This document shows positions 1 through 9,555 of a stretch of DNA of 64,000 nucleotides, piece after piece; position 1 is the stretch's first letter, and each line of letters begins with the position of its first letter. The position numbers and the translations under genes were made by a program. The notes beneath the pieces were generated by a model. That model did no database searches. It had not been told where the DNA came from and saw nothing but the letters and a program-made list of their open reading frames with translations. This stretch comes from Collinsella sp. TF06-26 (GTDB lineage Bacteria; Actinomycetota; Coriobacteriia; Coriobacteriales; Coriobacteriaceae), in NCBI RefSeq assembly GCF_002232035.1, contig NZ_NKXR01000012.1, positions 25,123 through 89,122 on the forward strand, given 5' to 3'.

Positions 1-97
1 CAGAACGGGGCACGGTTTCCCCCAGGACCTCCTTGCGGAAACCACATCCCGTTCCGAGCCTTCAAAGCGGGACGCGGCTTCCCCGAGAAAGTATCGA

Positions 98-1660
98 CTA
101 CTTGCCGTCGTCGTCTTCGGCTTCTTCGCGCGCATAGAGCTCCAGCATGCGGCGGCGGTATTCGCGCACAGCGAGCTTGGCGCGCTCCAGGCGGCGGCGC
201 TCACGCGGAGTCAGCTCGGACGGGTCGACCTCGTCTCCATAGGTCTTATCGGCAAGCAGGTGCGCCGCGTCCACGATGCGGGCATCGATGTGGCCGCTCG
301 CTGCCTCGGCGGAAAGACGCTCGGCAATCGTATCGAGCGTAGGCAGGCCCTCGAATACGCGACCATGGCCATGCGAGGTCAGCAGCTCGTGCTCGCGCGC
401 GAGCAAGCTCGCTAGGTCGTGGTGGGCGCGCAAGATGTCGAGCGCATCGGATGGATGCTCGGCAACCTCTGCCACGGCGGCGACCGGTGCGGCATCCACC
501 ACGCGGTAGAAGAGCTGCGCGAGCAATGGCATCAAGAACACCGTGATGGCACCGGCGGCAACCATGACCGACGCAATATCTTGCGACAGCGCGCCCGCGT
601 TGACGGCAACGCTCGTAACGGCAACGATGATCGGCAGCGCCGTGGTGCAGTACAGGGCCACGGTAATGCGACCATACGCCGACACATCGCGCGTCGCAGG
701 ACAAATGCTCATGGAAATAAGAATAGGCACGGCACGAATAATCAACAACGCCACGATAAAGCCCACGAGCAGACCCGGGCGCGACGCCACGGCCGTCAGA
801 TCGATCTTTGCGCCCGATACGGTAAAGAACACCGGAATCAAAAAACCGTAGGCCAGACCGTCGAGCTTGGTCTCGAGCGTATGGTTGCCCTCGGGGATGA
901 TATAGCGCAGGACAAAGCCGGCGGCAAAAGAACCCAACACGATGTCGAGATCAAAGACGGCCGAGAACGCCACGAGCGTGACCAGGATGAGCACCGTCAG
1001 GCGCACGAAGGTCTGCGACGTGGTATCGGCGCGCTCCTCGACAAACGCAAAGAAGCGGCTGCCGACGCGCTTGGAGCGGCTTGGGACCACGGCCAGCAAC
1101 ACGCAAACCACCGCAAACAAGCCAAGGATTACGAGCGTTTGGATGCCAGTGCGGGCAGACAGCAGCACCGACATGGCGAGCACGGGACCGAGCTCGCCCC
1201 AAGTGCCATACGCGAGAATCGAGTCGCCCACGCGCGTGCCGGTGAGCGAGCGCTCGCGCATGATGGGCACAAGCGTACCGAGCGCCGTCGAAGTGAGGGC
1301 AAGCGTCACGGCGATACCGTCGAAATGACTGACTGAGAACCACGGGGTAAAGCGCACGGCAAGCCAGGCGATACCAAACGTGACGACCCACGTCGCCAAG
1401 CCGTAGCGCCCCTCGACGCCCGTGATGCTCTTGGGGTCGATCTCAAAGCCGGCAAGCAGGAACAAAAAGGCCAGGCCCAGCTCGGACACGAGCGAGACCT
1501 CAGCATCTACATGGATGACGCCGAGCATATGGGGTCCCAGTACCGCGCCGAGCACGAGCAAAAAGACCGTCTCGGGAACGGGTTTTCCGGGAATCGCCGA
1601 GGCGATAAAAGGACTCGCAAAGGCCACGAGTGCGATGATGGCGAGCGAAACGAATGCCAT
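98..1660 (-). CDS. cation:proton antiporter, CPA2 (KefB/NapA-like)
   Basis: Integral membrane protein of 520 aa that probably exchanges Na+ or K+ for protons across the cytoplasmic membrane. About a dozen hydrophobic segments fill residues 1-390, including the family-typical glycine-rich helices (LGAVLGPHMLGV near residue 40 and LGSFAAGFVLRYI near 245). A charged cytoplasmic tail of about 130 residues follows, rich in Arg and Glu and without a recognisable TrkA-N domain. The ATG at 1660 is preceded by GAAAGG. The gene is read away from purL, so the two share the short divergent region 1661-1844. The family is clear; the transported ion cannot be read from the sequence. Confidence 0.85.
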   Translation of the reverse strand: MAFVSLAIIALVAFASPFIASAIPGKPVPETVFLLVLGAVLGPHMLGVIHVDAEVSLVSELGLAFLFLLAGFEIDPKSITGVEGRYGLATWVVTFGIAWLAVRFTPWFSVSHFDGIAVTLALTSTALGTLVPIMRERSLTGTRVGDSILAYGTWGELGPVLAMSVLLSARTGIQTLVILGLFAVVCVLLAVVPSRSKRVGSRFFAFVEERADTTSQTFVRLTVLILVTLVAFSAVFDLDIVLGSFAAGFVLRYIIPEGNHTLETKLDGLAYGFLIPVFFTVSGAKIDLTAVASRPGLLVGFIVALLIIRAVPILISMSICPATRDVSAYGRITVALYCTTALPIIVAVTSVAVNAGALSQDIASVMVAAGAITVFLMPLLAQLFYRVVDAAPVAAVAEVAEHPSDALDILRAHHDLASLLAREHELLTSHGHGRVFEGLPTLDTIAERLSAEAASGHIDARIVDAAHLLADKTYGDEVDPSELTPRERRRLERAKLAVREYRRRMLELYAREEAEDDDGK

Positions 1661-1844
1661 GTGATGCCTTTCTCTTGTTTGCGCTTCACTGTAGCGCCCT
1701 CGCCGTCCTCAACGCGCCGCGAGCTGTCGTATCATAGTGAGGTTTACAAACATGTGGCTCAAGGCGACCGCAGGGCAGACCCCGCAAACCGACCGCTGCC
1801 GCATACCGTACCGTACGCCCAACCGATCAGGAAGGCAGGAACCA

Positions 1845-4800
1845 ATGGTCTCTCGTATCTACGTGGAGAAGAAACCCGGGTTCGACGTCGAGGCCCAGCA
1901 GCTCAAGGGCGAGCTGACCGAGATTCTCGGCATCAAGGGCATCGAGGCCCTGAGGATCATCAACCGCTACGACGTCGAGGGCATCGACGAGGAGCTTTTC
2001 CGCTCCTGCGTGCCGACCGTCTTTAGCGAGCCCCAGGTCGATGTGACCTACGACGAGCTCCCCGCAAGCGACGGCGCCGTCTTTGCCGTCGAATTCCTGC
2101 CTGGCCAGTTTGACCAGCGCGCCGACTCCGCCAGCGAGTGCGTGCAGCTCATCAGCCAGGGCGAGCGCCCCGCCGTGCGCTCCGCCAAGGTCTATATGAT
2201 CTCGGGCGCTCTGGACGAAGCCGCCGTCGAGGCCATCAAGCACTACGTGGTGAACCCCGTCGAGGCGCGCATCGCCTCGCTCGACCTGCCCAAGACACTG
2301 TACATGGAGACCCCCGAGCCTGCGCCCGTCGAGGTGCTCGACGGCTTCCGCGAGCTCGACGAGGCCGGCCTTGCCGCCTTTATCTCCGAGCGCGGTCTTG
2401 CCATGGACGAGGCGGACATCGCCTTCTGCCAGCAGTACTTCCGCGATGAGGATCGCGACCCCACCATCACCGAGATCCGCGTGATCGACACCTACTGGTC
2501 CGATCACTGCCGCCACACCACCTTCGGCACCGTCCTGGACGACGTGACGATCGACGACGCCGTGGTGCAGCAGGCCTTCGACCGCTACATGGAAATGCGC
2601 CACGAGCTCGGTCGCGACGCCAAGCCCGTCTGCCTCATGGACATGGGCACCATCGGCGCCAAGTACCTTAAGAAGACCGGCGTCATGACCGATGTCGACG
2701 AGTCCGAGGAGATCAACGCCTGCACCGTCAAGGTGAAGGTCGATGTCGATGGCGAGGACCAGGACTGGCTGTTCCTCTTTAAGAACGAGACCCACAACCA
2801 CCCGACCGAGATCGAGCCCTTCGGCGGTGCCGCCACCTGCGTGGGCGGCGCCATCCGCGACCCGCTCTCGGGCCGCAGCTACGTGTACCAGGCCATGCGT
2901 GTCACCGGCGCCGGCGACCCCACCGTCCCCGTGTCCGAGACGCTCGAGGGCAAGCTGCCGCAGCGCAAGCTCGTAACCACCGCTGCCGCCGGCTACTCCA
3001 GCTACGGCAACCAGATCGGCCTTGCCACCGGCCAGGTCAACGAGCTCTATCACCCCGGCTACGTGGCCAAGCGCATGGAGGTCGGTGCCGTCGTGGGCGC
3101 TACCCCGGCAAACCACGTACGCCGCGAGTGCCCCGCCCCCACCGACAAGATCATCCTTTTGGGTGGCCGCACCGGCCGTGACGGCATCGGCGGTGCCACC
3201 GGCTCATCCAAAACCCAGAACACCGAGTCCATCGAGACCTCGGGCGCCGAGGTCCAGAAGGGCAACGCCCCGGTCGAGCGCAAGCTGCAGCGTCTGTTCC
3301 GCCGCGGCGACGCCTGCCGCCTGATCAAGCGCTGCAACGACTTTGGCGCCGGCGGCGTCTCGGTCGCCGTGGGTGAGCTTGCCGACGGCCTGTATGTCGA
3401 CCTGGACACCGTGACCAAGAAGTACGACGGCCTGGACGGCACCGAGCTCGCTATCTCCGAGTCCCAGGAGCGCATGGCCTGCGCCGTCGCCGACGGTGAC
3501 GTCGAGGAGTTCATGGGCTACGCCGCCGAGGAGAACCTCGAGGCGACCGTTATCGCCGAGGTCACCGCCGAGCCGCGCATGCGCATGGCCTGGAACGGCG
3601 TCGCCATCGTCGACCTGTCCCGCGAGTTCCTCAACTCCAACGGCGCGCCCAAGCACCAGGTCGCCCACGTGTGCGCCCGTAGCGTGTGGCAGCCCAGCTG
3701 GGCCGGCACCACGCTCGCCGAGCGCATGACCTCGCTCGTCACCGATCTTAACGTCGCCTCTAACAAGGGCCTTTCCGAGCGCTTCGACTCCACCATCGGT
3801 GCCGCAACCGTGCTCATGCCCTTTGGCGGCAAGACGCAGCTCACCCCGAGCTCGGCCATGGTCGCCAAGTTCCCCGTGGACGGCGAGACCACCACGGCAA
3901 GCGCCATGGCATGGGGCTTCAACCCCTGCTTGATGGAAGCCGACCAGTTTGCCGGCGCCTACCTGTCCGTGGTCGAGTCCATCGCCAAGCTCGTTGCCGC
4001 CGGCTTTGAGCACAAGCGCGCCTACCTCTCCTTCCAGGAGTACTTCGAGCGTCTGCGCACCGAGGCCGAGCGCTGGGGCAAGCCCACGGCAGCCGTCCTG
4101 GGCGCCCTCATGGCTCAGGTCGACCTGGGTGCCGGCGCCATCGGCGGCAAGGACTCCATGAGTGGTTCGTTTGAGGACGAGGCCGGTGAGCTCAACGTTC
4201 CGCCGACCCTGATCAGCTTCGCTGTTGCCGTTGGTAAGGCCGCCCGTGCCGTCTCGCCCGAGTTCAAGGGTCTGACGCATCGCGTCGTGCGCATCGCCCC
4301 CGCCACCTATGGTGAGGACTACCGCCCCGACGCTCAGCAGCTGCTCTCCGCGTTTGACGCCGTCGAGGCGCTCACCGCCAACGGCAACGCTCTGGCCGTC
4401 TCCACGCCCGGCTACGGCTGTGGCGCCGAGAGCCTCTTTAAGATGTGCGTCGGCAACCAGATCGGCATCGAGCTAGCCGAGGACGTGGACGTGGAGAGCC
4501 TCTTCACCCCGCTCTACGGCAGCTTTATCGTCGAGCTCGCCGATGACGCCGAGCTGCCCGAGGTCGCCGACGGCGTTGTCGTCGAGCCCCTGGGTACCAC
4601 CGTCGAGGGCTATGTCATCGACACCGGCTCCGAGGTCATCGAGCTCGCCGAGCTCCAGGAGGCCTGGGAGAGCGGCATCGAGGGCGTCTTCGCCTACCGC
4701 AGCGCCGGCGAGACCCCCGAGGTCGAGACCATCGACTTCCGCGCCAAGGACATCCACGTGTACGGCGGCGCCAAGATCGCCCGCCCGCGCGTGATCATCC

Positions 4801-5591
4801 CCGTGTTCCCCGGCAACAACTGCGAGTACGACAGCGCCCGCGCCTTCCGTGCCGCCGGTGCCGAAGCCGACACCTTCGTGATCAACAACCTCACGCCCGA
4901 GGCCGTCGCCGAGAGCACCCACGAGCTTGCCCGTCGCATCCGTGCAAGCCAGATTGTCATGATCCCCGGCGGCTTCTCGGGCGGCGACGAGCCCGACGGC
5001 TCCGCCAAGTTCATCACGGCGTTCTTCCGCGCTCCCGAGGTCACCGAAGCGGTCCGCGACCTGCTCAAGGCCCGCGACGGCCTGATGCTGGGCATCTGCA
5101 ACGGCTTCCAGGCCCTGATCAAGCTCGGCCTGGTGCCCTACGGCGACATCGTCGACGCCACGCCCGATGCGCCCACGCTGACGTTCAACACCATCGGTCG
5201 CCATCAGAGCCGCCTGGTGCGCACCCGCATCTCGTCCAACCTGTCCCCGTGGCTGTCGCAGTGCAGCCTGGACGACCCCTACACCGTCGCCATCAGTCAC
5301 GGCGAGGGCCGCTTTGTCGCCAATGACGAAGTGCTCGCCCAGCTGATCGCCAACGGCCAGGTCGCCACGCAGTACGTGGGCGAGGACGGCAAGCCCAGCA
5401 TGGATCTTTCCGTCAACCCCAACGGCTCTGCACTCGCCATCGAGGGCATCACGAGCCCCGACGGCCGCGTCCTAGGCAAGATGGGCCACGCCGAGCGTCG
5501 CGGCGACAACCTGTACCGCAACGTGCCCGAGCATGTCCCCGGCGATAAGTTCATGCCGATCTTTGAAAGCGGCGTGGCCTACTTCGCTTAA
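1845..5591 (+). CDS. purL: phosphoribosylformylglycinamidine synthase, single-chain
   Basis: Converts FGAR, glutamine and ATP to FGAM, the fourth step of purine synthesis, in the cytoplasm. The 1248-aa chain joins synthetase and glutaminase on one polypeptide and resembles the clostridial-type long PurL. Visible motifs are SDHCRHTTF near residue 220, ETHNHPTEIEPFGG near 315, and a C-terminal class I glutaminase from about residue 980 (PVFPGNNCEYD) with nucleophile Cys about 1085 in GICNGFQ. I chose the ATG at 1845 (MVSRIYVEKK), which follows a GGAAGGCAGG ribosome site. An in-frame upstream ATG at 1737 adds 36 residues of non-conserved appearance. A strong terminator follows at 5629. It stands alone here, without other pur genes. 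Confidence 0.96.
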   Translation: MVSRIYVEKKPGFDVEAQQLKGELTEILGIKGIEALRIINRYDVEGIDEELFRSCVPTVFSEPQVDVTYDELPASDGAVFAVEFLPGQFDQRADSASECVQLISQGERPAVRSAKVYMISGALDEAAVEAIKHYVVNPVEARIASLDLPKTLYMETPEPAPVEVLDGFRELDEAGLAAFISERGLAMDEADIAFCQQYFRDEDRDPTITEIRVIDTYWSDHCRHTTFGTVLDDVTIDDAVVQQAFDRYMEMRHELGRDAKPVCLMDMGTIGAKYLKKTGVMTDVDESEEINACTVKVKVDVDGEDQDWLFLFKNETHNHPTEIEPFGGAATCVGGAIRDPLSGRSYVYQAMRVTGAGDPTVPVSETLEGKLPQRKLVTTAAAGYSSYGNQIGLATGQVNELYHPGYVAKRMEVGAVVGATPANHVRRECPAPTDKIILLGGRTGRDGIGGATGSSKTQNTESIETSGAEVQKGNAPVERKLQRLFRRGDACRLIKRCNDFGAGGVSVAVGELADGLYVDLDTVTKKYDGLDGTELAISESQERMACAVADGDVEEFMGYAAEENLEATVIAEVTAEPRMRMAWNGVAIVDLSREFLNSNGAPKHQVAHVCARSVWQPSWAGTTLAERMTSLVTDLNVASNKGLSERFDSTIGAATVLMPFGGKTQLTPSSAMVAKFPVDGETTTASAMAWGFNPCLMEADQFAGAYLSVVESIAKLVAAGFEHKRAYLSFQEYFERLRTEAERWGKPTAAVLGALMAQVDLGAGAIGGKDSMSGSFEDEAGELNVPPTLISFAVAVGKAARAVSPEFKGLTHRVVRIAPATYGEDYRPDAQQLLSAFDAVEALTANGNALAVSTPGYGCGAESLFKMCVGNQIGIELAEDVDVESLFTPLYGSFIVELADDAELPEVADGVVVEPLGTTVEGYVIDTGSEVIELAELQEAWESGIEGVFAYRSAGETPEVETIDFRAKDIHVYGGAKIARPRVIIPVFPGNNCEYDSARAFRAAGAEADTFVINNLTPEAVAESTHELARRIRASQIVMIPGGFSGGDEPDGSAKFITAFFRAPEVTEAVRDLLKARDGLMLGICNGFQALIKLGLVPYGDIVDATPDAPTLTFNTIGRHQSRLVRTRISSNLSPWLSQCSLDDPYTVAISHGEGRFVANDEVLAQLIANGQVATQYVGEDGKPSMDLSVNPNGSALAIEGITSPDGRVLGKMGHAERRGDNLYRNVPEHVPGDKFMPIFESGVAYFA

Positions 5592-5628
5592 AGCTATCCC
5601 ATCGGGTACAATCCCCTCGGGTAACATC

Positions 5629-5666
5629 ACCCGCCACCGGCACTCCCGGTGGCGGGTTCTTTTTTG
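5629..5666 (+). terminator. intrinsic terminator after purL
   Basis: A perfect 12-bp stem (ACCCGCCACCGG at 5629-5640, its complement at 5646-5657) with a 5-nt loop runs into a T-rich tract. It ends purL transcription and separates it from the DMT exporter gene. Confidence 0.9.
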
Positions 5667-5690
5667 CTTCGCGCACATAGGAAGGACATC

Positions 5691-6626
5691 ATGGAAAGCC
5701 GCAAGCCGTATCTCGCCACCCTGCCCGGACTCATCCTGGGCTGCCTCGTTTGCTGCGCGCTCTGGGGATCGGCCTTTCCCTGCATCAAGATCGGCTACGG
5801 CCTCTTCGGCATCCCCGCGCACGATAGCGCCTCGCAGCTGCTCTTCGCGGGTCTACGCTTCACCCTTGCCGGCATGCTGGTCATTGTTGGCATGAGCGTG
5901 GCCCAGCGTCGTCCGCTCGTTCCGCAAGCGCGCGACATCAAGCCCATCCTCACGTTGTCGCTCTTCCAGACTATCGGCCAGTACTTCTTTTTCTACCTGG
6001 GACTCTCGCGCGCCAGCGCCATGTCGAGCTCCATCATCGAGGCCAGCGCCAACTTCCTCGCAATCCTCTTTGCCGCCCTGGCGTTTCGCACCGAAAAGCT
6101 CGATACGGCCAAGGTGCTCGGCTGCGTGCTGGGGTTTGCCGGCGTCGCACTCGTCAACCTTTCGGGCGCGGATGGCACCTTTGGCTTTACGCTCGACGGC
6201 GAGGGCTTTATCTTGGCTTCCACCGTCGCAGGCGCCCTTTCGACCTGCCTGATCGGCATCTTCTCGCGCGAGCACAACGGCGTTTTGCTTGCCGGGTGGC
6301 AGTTCTTGGTCGGCGGCCTGGTCCTCACCGTCATCGGCTTTTTGATGGGTGGCGTGCTCTCCCCCACGGCGATTACCCCCGCTATCGCGCTCATTATCTA
6401 TATGGCACTCATCTCCGCGGTCGCCTACTCGCTGTGGTCGCGTCTGCTTGCCGTCAACCCCGTCAGCCGCGTGTCGGTCTTTGGCTTTATGAATCCCGTC
6501 TTTGGCGTGCTGCTGAGCGCGCTGCTGCTCGGCGAGGGCGCCGGCACGAGCCCCGTTACCGTCATCGTTGCCCTGCTGTTGGTCTGCGGCGGCATCATCA
6601 TCGTCAACAAACCCAAAAAGGCCTAG
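5691..6626 (+). CDS. EamA/DMT-family membrane exporter
   Basis: Membrane protein of 311 aa with ten predicted hydrophobic helices arranged as two EamA repeats (residues about 10-150 and 165-305). This is the usual layout of drug/metabolite exporters of the RhaT/YdcZ type. The ATG at 5691 is preceded by GAAGGACATC, while the longer in-frame start at 5649 lies inside the purL terminator and is unlikely. The C-terminus NKPKKA is a typical positively charged end. Its own promoter must lie in the 25 bp after the purL terminator or be read through it. The substrate is unknown; amino acids or metabolites are typical of the family. Confidence 0.88.
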   Translation: MESRKPYLATLPGLILGCLVCCALWGSAFPCIKIGYGLFGIPAHDSASQLLFAGLRFTLAGMLVIVGMSVAQRRPLVPQARDIKPILTLSLFQTIGQYFFFYLGLSRASAMSSSIIEASANFLAILFAALAFRTEKLDTAKVLGCVLGFAGVALVNLSGADGTFGFTLDGEGFILASTVAGALSTCLIGIFSREHNGVLLAGWQFLVGGLVLTVIGFLMGGVLSPTAITPAIALIIYMALISAVAYSLWSRLLAVNPVSRVSVFGFMNPVFGVLLSALLLGEGAGTSPVTVIVALLLVCGGIIIVNKPKKA

Positions 6627-6726
6627 CGAACTGCCCTGATTTAGCAGAGGGGATTCACATACTTTAATTTATGGAGTACATCGGTGAGTTGAGGGGCGCC
6701 ACGAACCCCAGCGTTCGCCCCTATTT

Positions 6727-7869
6727 CTAGCGTATCTGGACGCCGGATTTCTTTTTCTCGGCCTTGACGCGGTATAGCTCCGCATCGGCGGCGCGAAGCA
6801 AGTCTTGCCAGGTATCGACGCCATCACCGACCCGTGCGTAGCCGATGGACATCTGCAACAGATACGGCACCTCGGCACGCGCGAGCTCGTCGTTGATTGC
6901 CGCGCACAGATCTATGATTTCCTGCTCCTCTGTCGCCTTTTGGAGCACTACGAACTCATCGCCGCCATAACGTGCGATAAAGCCACCAGACGCCGAGCAG
7001 ACATCTTTGAGCACCGTGGAGATGACCTGAAGAGCATGATCGCCCTCAACATGTCCATGGCGATCGTTAATCTGCTTAAAGCCATCGGCGTCCATCATAA
7101 GCAGATACACATCTTTGGCCTGATCCATATTCGAGAAGAGCGACAGCATATAGGTCTCAAAGCGGTTGCGATTGTTGAGACCGGTCAACGGGTCGGTCGA
7201 GATCATCTGCTCCTGGCAAACAATGTAGAGCTGCAACATACTTAACATGATGCCGACACTAAGGCAAGGACCCGAATAAAAGACCTGAAAGACACCAGCT
7301 ACCAGGGCCGGAATGGCGAAAAATGCCAAGGTTTGATAGATGGCCTTCTTTTGTAGGCTCTCGACCTTGCAAGATTGTATAAACGCATGCAGGGACGTAT
7401 ATATAACGTAGCAGTAGCTGACGATGGGCTGGATCATATAGACAAAACCACGACGATACGCGCCCTGCGCATCGATATAGAACAGAGCATGCGTCCAGTA
7501 GCTCGAAAACGCCAGTACGACTACCAGCGCCGCAGGCAGCGTTACAAGCGCCACTCTAGAGCGCGCGGTCAAAAGGCGAGAACCCTGCACCGTCTCGGAA
7601 TAGATAAACCAAATAAGGCACGCGGCGGCAAAGAGCGAAAACGAAACCGCGTTGGAAATCCAGTTGGCAGCAATGCCCAGCGTGCCGCCCACACCGTCCG
7701 AAAGCGTCCAGATTATATCGAATAACATGTACGCGGCAGAGGTGTAGCCGAGCGTACTAAACAATAACTGCTGGGTACTCGAGAACAAGGAGTGGCGACT
7801 TCGCGCGGCAAGCCCGATAAGAACAATCATGCATAGCAGGAATATCTCGATCTTGAGTGCCTTAACCAC
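6727..7869 (-). CDS. membrane-bound diguanylate cyclase (GGDEF domain)
   Basis: Makes cyclic di-GMP from two GTP. About six to seven hydrophobic segments (first 200 residues) act as a membrane sensor of MHYT/7TM type without a named domain. A complete GGDEF domain follows, with the active-site motif RYGGDEFVVL and upstream DADGFKQINDRHGH. The product-inhibition site RxxD, normally five residues before GGDEF, is not visible (SASG is there), so feedback inhibition may be absent. Start is uncertain: a GTG at 7869 has AAGGGA nine bases upstream, and a TTG at 7887 would add six residues without a ribosome site. No EAL or PilZ partner is encoded nearby. Confidence 0.88.
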   Translation of the reverse strand: MVKALKIEIFLLCMIVLIGLAARSRHSLFSSTQQLLFSTLGYTSAAYMLFDIIWTLSDGVGGTLGIAANWISNAVSFSLFAAACLIWFIYSETVQGSRLLTARSRVALVTLPAALVVVLAFSSYWTHALFYIDAQGAYRRGFVYMIQPIVSYCYVIYTSLHAFIQSCKVESLQKKAIYQTLAFFAIPALVAGVFQVFYSGPCLSVGIMLSMLQLYIVCQEQMISTDPLTGLNNRNRFETYMLSLFSNMDQAKDVYLLMMDADGFKQINDRHGHVEGDHALQVISTVLKDVCSASGGFIARYGGDEFVVLQKATEEQEIIDLCAAINDELARAEVPYLLQMSIGYARVGDGVDTWQDLLRAADAELYRVKAEKKKSGVQIR

Positions 7870-7969
7870 TAGACGCCATCCCTTCAATATGCAAGTGGTC
7901 AGAATCGCCCGATTCGTGCCTGGGCAATAAACACCCCTACTCCGCAGGGGTATAGGGAATAATAGCAGA

Positions 7970-8009
7970 GCGCCCGAACGTCACTGCAAGACAGCTCTCG
8001 TTCGGGCGC
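7970..8009 (-). terminator. stem-loop after the KdgT-like permease gene
   Basis: Perfect 11-bp arms (GCGCCCGAACG at 7970-7980 and the complement at 7999-8009) with an 18-nt loop. It lies just beyond the permease stop codon on the minus strand. The T tract is weak (ctctgctatt), so this may be an inefficient terminator or an mRNA 3'-end stabiliser. Confidence 0.5.
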
Positions 8010-8058
8010 CCATACGGCGCGAATTGCACACGCCGGCTTGATTGACTCGCGTCGACGA

Positions 8059-9081
8059 TTACTCGCCGTCGATGTCGGTCGCGACGGCCTCCTCAATAGC
8101 CTCGACGCCTTCGACCGACAGATCCTCTTCGCCGTGGCAGAACTTCTTATCGACCCAGCCGGTCAGAATCGGGGCCATGATGGCCGTGATGATGACGGCG
8201 GTGGCGATCTGCGCATACGCGGTGGGCGCAAGCTCGGCATAGCGCGGCGCGACCTCAGCAAGAGCAACCGGCGTGGTCATAGCCGTGCCGGCGATGGTGG
8301 AGCAAGCAACGGCGGCCTTGCCGTTGCCGCCGCACAAGCGCTCGAAGGCAAAGGTGATGGGGCCAACGATAAAGAGGGTGATGAGGCCCAACAGAATGCC
8401 GGAAATACCGCCGGTGATAAAGCTCGACAGGCTCATGGACGCACCGAGCTGAAATCCGATGACGGCAATCGCGGGATTGGCACCGGGAACCAGCAGGTTC
8501 TTGATAAACGGGAACAGGTTGCCCAGAACCATGCCAATAACGAGTGGCAAGATGGAGCCGATAATGGTGCCAATTGGAATGTTGGCGAGGCCGGAAACAC
8601 CGAGGATGATCATCGTGACGGCGGGGCCAGCCGTAAAGAACAGGATACCGACGGCGCCCTGCTCGGACTCATCGCCGAACTCGCCCATGATGCCCGTATA
8701 GAGCGCCATGTTGCAAAACGTGATGCCGCCGATGATAGACACGGAGCTCAGACCCAGGAAGTTGTCGTTAAAGAAATATGCCACGCCCAGGCCGAGAGCC
8801 GCTGCGACGACCAGCTTGGGGATCAGCACGACGATACCGGTCTTGATGGCACCCGGCGTGGACTTAAAGCTGATGCCGGCGCCCACAAACAGCAGGATCG
8901 CGGCGACGATGGTATTGGAGCCACCGCGGCAGGCAGCCGTAAAGAAGCCGCCGATCTCAAAAACCTGCGGGCAGAAGGTGTTGAGCAAAAGACCGACGAT
9001 CATCGGATAGATCATGATGTCGCCCGGGATGCGCGGGACCTTGAATTTCTTTTGCTCGTTGGCGGTTGCTTCCTGTGCCAT
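8059..9081 (-). CDS. kdgT: 2-keto-3-deoxygluconate permease family transporter
   Basis: A 340-aa membrane protein with about ten helices that matches the KdgT family in its opening (KFKVPRIPGDIMIYPMIVGLLLNTF) and in IGGITFCNMALYTGIMGEFGD. The family imports 2-keto-3-deoxygluconate by proton symport. The ATG at 9081 follows GGGGG; ten further upstream residues are in frame but lack a ribosome site. No pectin- or glucuronate-degradation genes lie beside it, so the true substrate may be another organic acid. It is flanked by a stem-loop on the downstream side and stands as a single-gene unit. Confidence 0.82.
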   Translation of the reverse strand: MAQEATANEQKKFKVPRIPGDIMIYPMIVGLLLNTFCPQVFEIGGFFTAACRGGSNTIVAAILLFVGAGISFKSTPGAIKTGIVVLIPKLVVAAALGLGVAYFFNDNFLGLSSVSIIGGITFCNMALYTGIMGEFGDESEQGAVGILFFTAGPAVTMIILGVSGLANIPIGTIIGSILPLVIGMVLGNLFPFIKNLLVPGANPAIAVIGFQLGASMSLSSFITGGISGILLGLITLFIVGPITFAFERLCGGNGKAAVACSTIAGTAMTTPVALAEVAPRYAELAPTAYAQIATAVIITAIMAPILTGWVDKKFCHGEEDLSVEGVEAIEEAVATDIDGE

Positions 9082-9231
9082 GAAACCCCCATTTCCGCTG
9101 ACGGGGTACAAAAGCCCACGTCACGCTTTGCTACAGTAAAGTTTGACCATGGTACCAGAAGAAATAGACCAGCTCGGTGAAAAATCCGACGAGTTGGGAT
9201 GGAACGAGATTCGGCGCCCGCGACGCCACCC

Positions 9232-9555
9232 CTATATAAGGCTCAAGACAATATAGAGTACGATGCCCGAGACGCAGCACCACAGCATCGATTTTGTCTT
9301 GACCGCCACGACCACGACGCCGGCGGCCGCAATCCAGGGAACCAAGGCAGGCCAGAGTCCCGCGTCGAACGCGCCGGGGCTCACCAAGTCGTTGGCGACC
9401 AGCGCGGCAAAGGCGGCGGGCGGGATATAGCCCAGGGCCTCGGTAATGCGGGGCGACAGGGTCCGCCCGCGCAAGGCGAACGCCGGCGCGATGCGAAAGA
9501 ACGCGATAGCAGCCCACGACGACAGCCACAGAACCAAGAACTCGTTAACGGGCAT
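9232..9555 (-). CDS. azlD: AzlD family branched-chain amino acid exporter subunit
   Basis: Small membrane protein of 107 aa with about four hydrophobic segments, the length and pattern of AzlD/YgaH. With AzlC it forms a two-part exporter for branched-chain amino acids and related analogues. The ATG at 9555 lies inside the 3' end of azlC; the genes overlap by 11 bases, which implies translational coupling. The motif FRIAPAFALRGRTLSPRITEALGYIPPA is typical of the family. A longer reading of the same frame up to 9789 is antisense-like sequence inside azlC and was not used. Confidence 0.88.
   Translation of the reverse strand: MPVNEFLVLWLSSWAAIAFFRIAPAFALRGRTLSPRITEALGYIPPAAFAALVANDLVSPGAFDAGLWPALVPWIAAAGVVVVAVKTKSMLWCCVSGIVLYIVLSLI

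Noticed and set aside
1..97. Possible gene or terminator at the window start
   Set aside because: Only a weak GGTTTCC/GGAAACC pairing is visible and no coding frame; nothing supportable.
1827..3116. 429-codon open frame on the minus strand inside purL
   Set aside because: Antisense shadow of a high-GC gene; its translation is Gly/Leu/Ala/Val/His-rich with no family features, and purL is certain.
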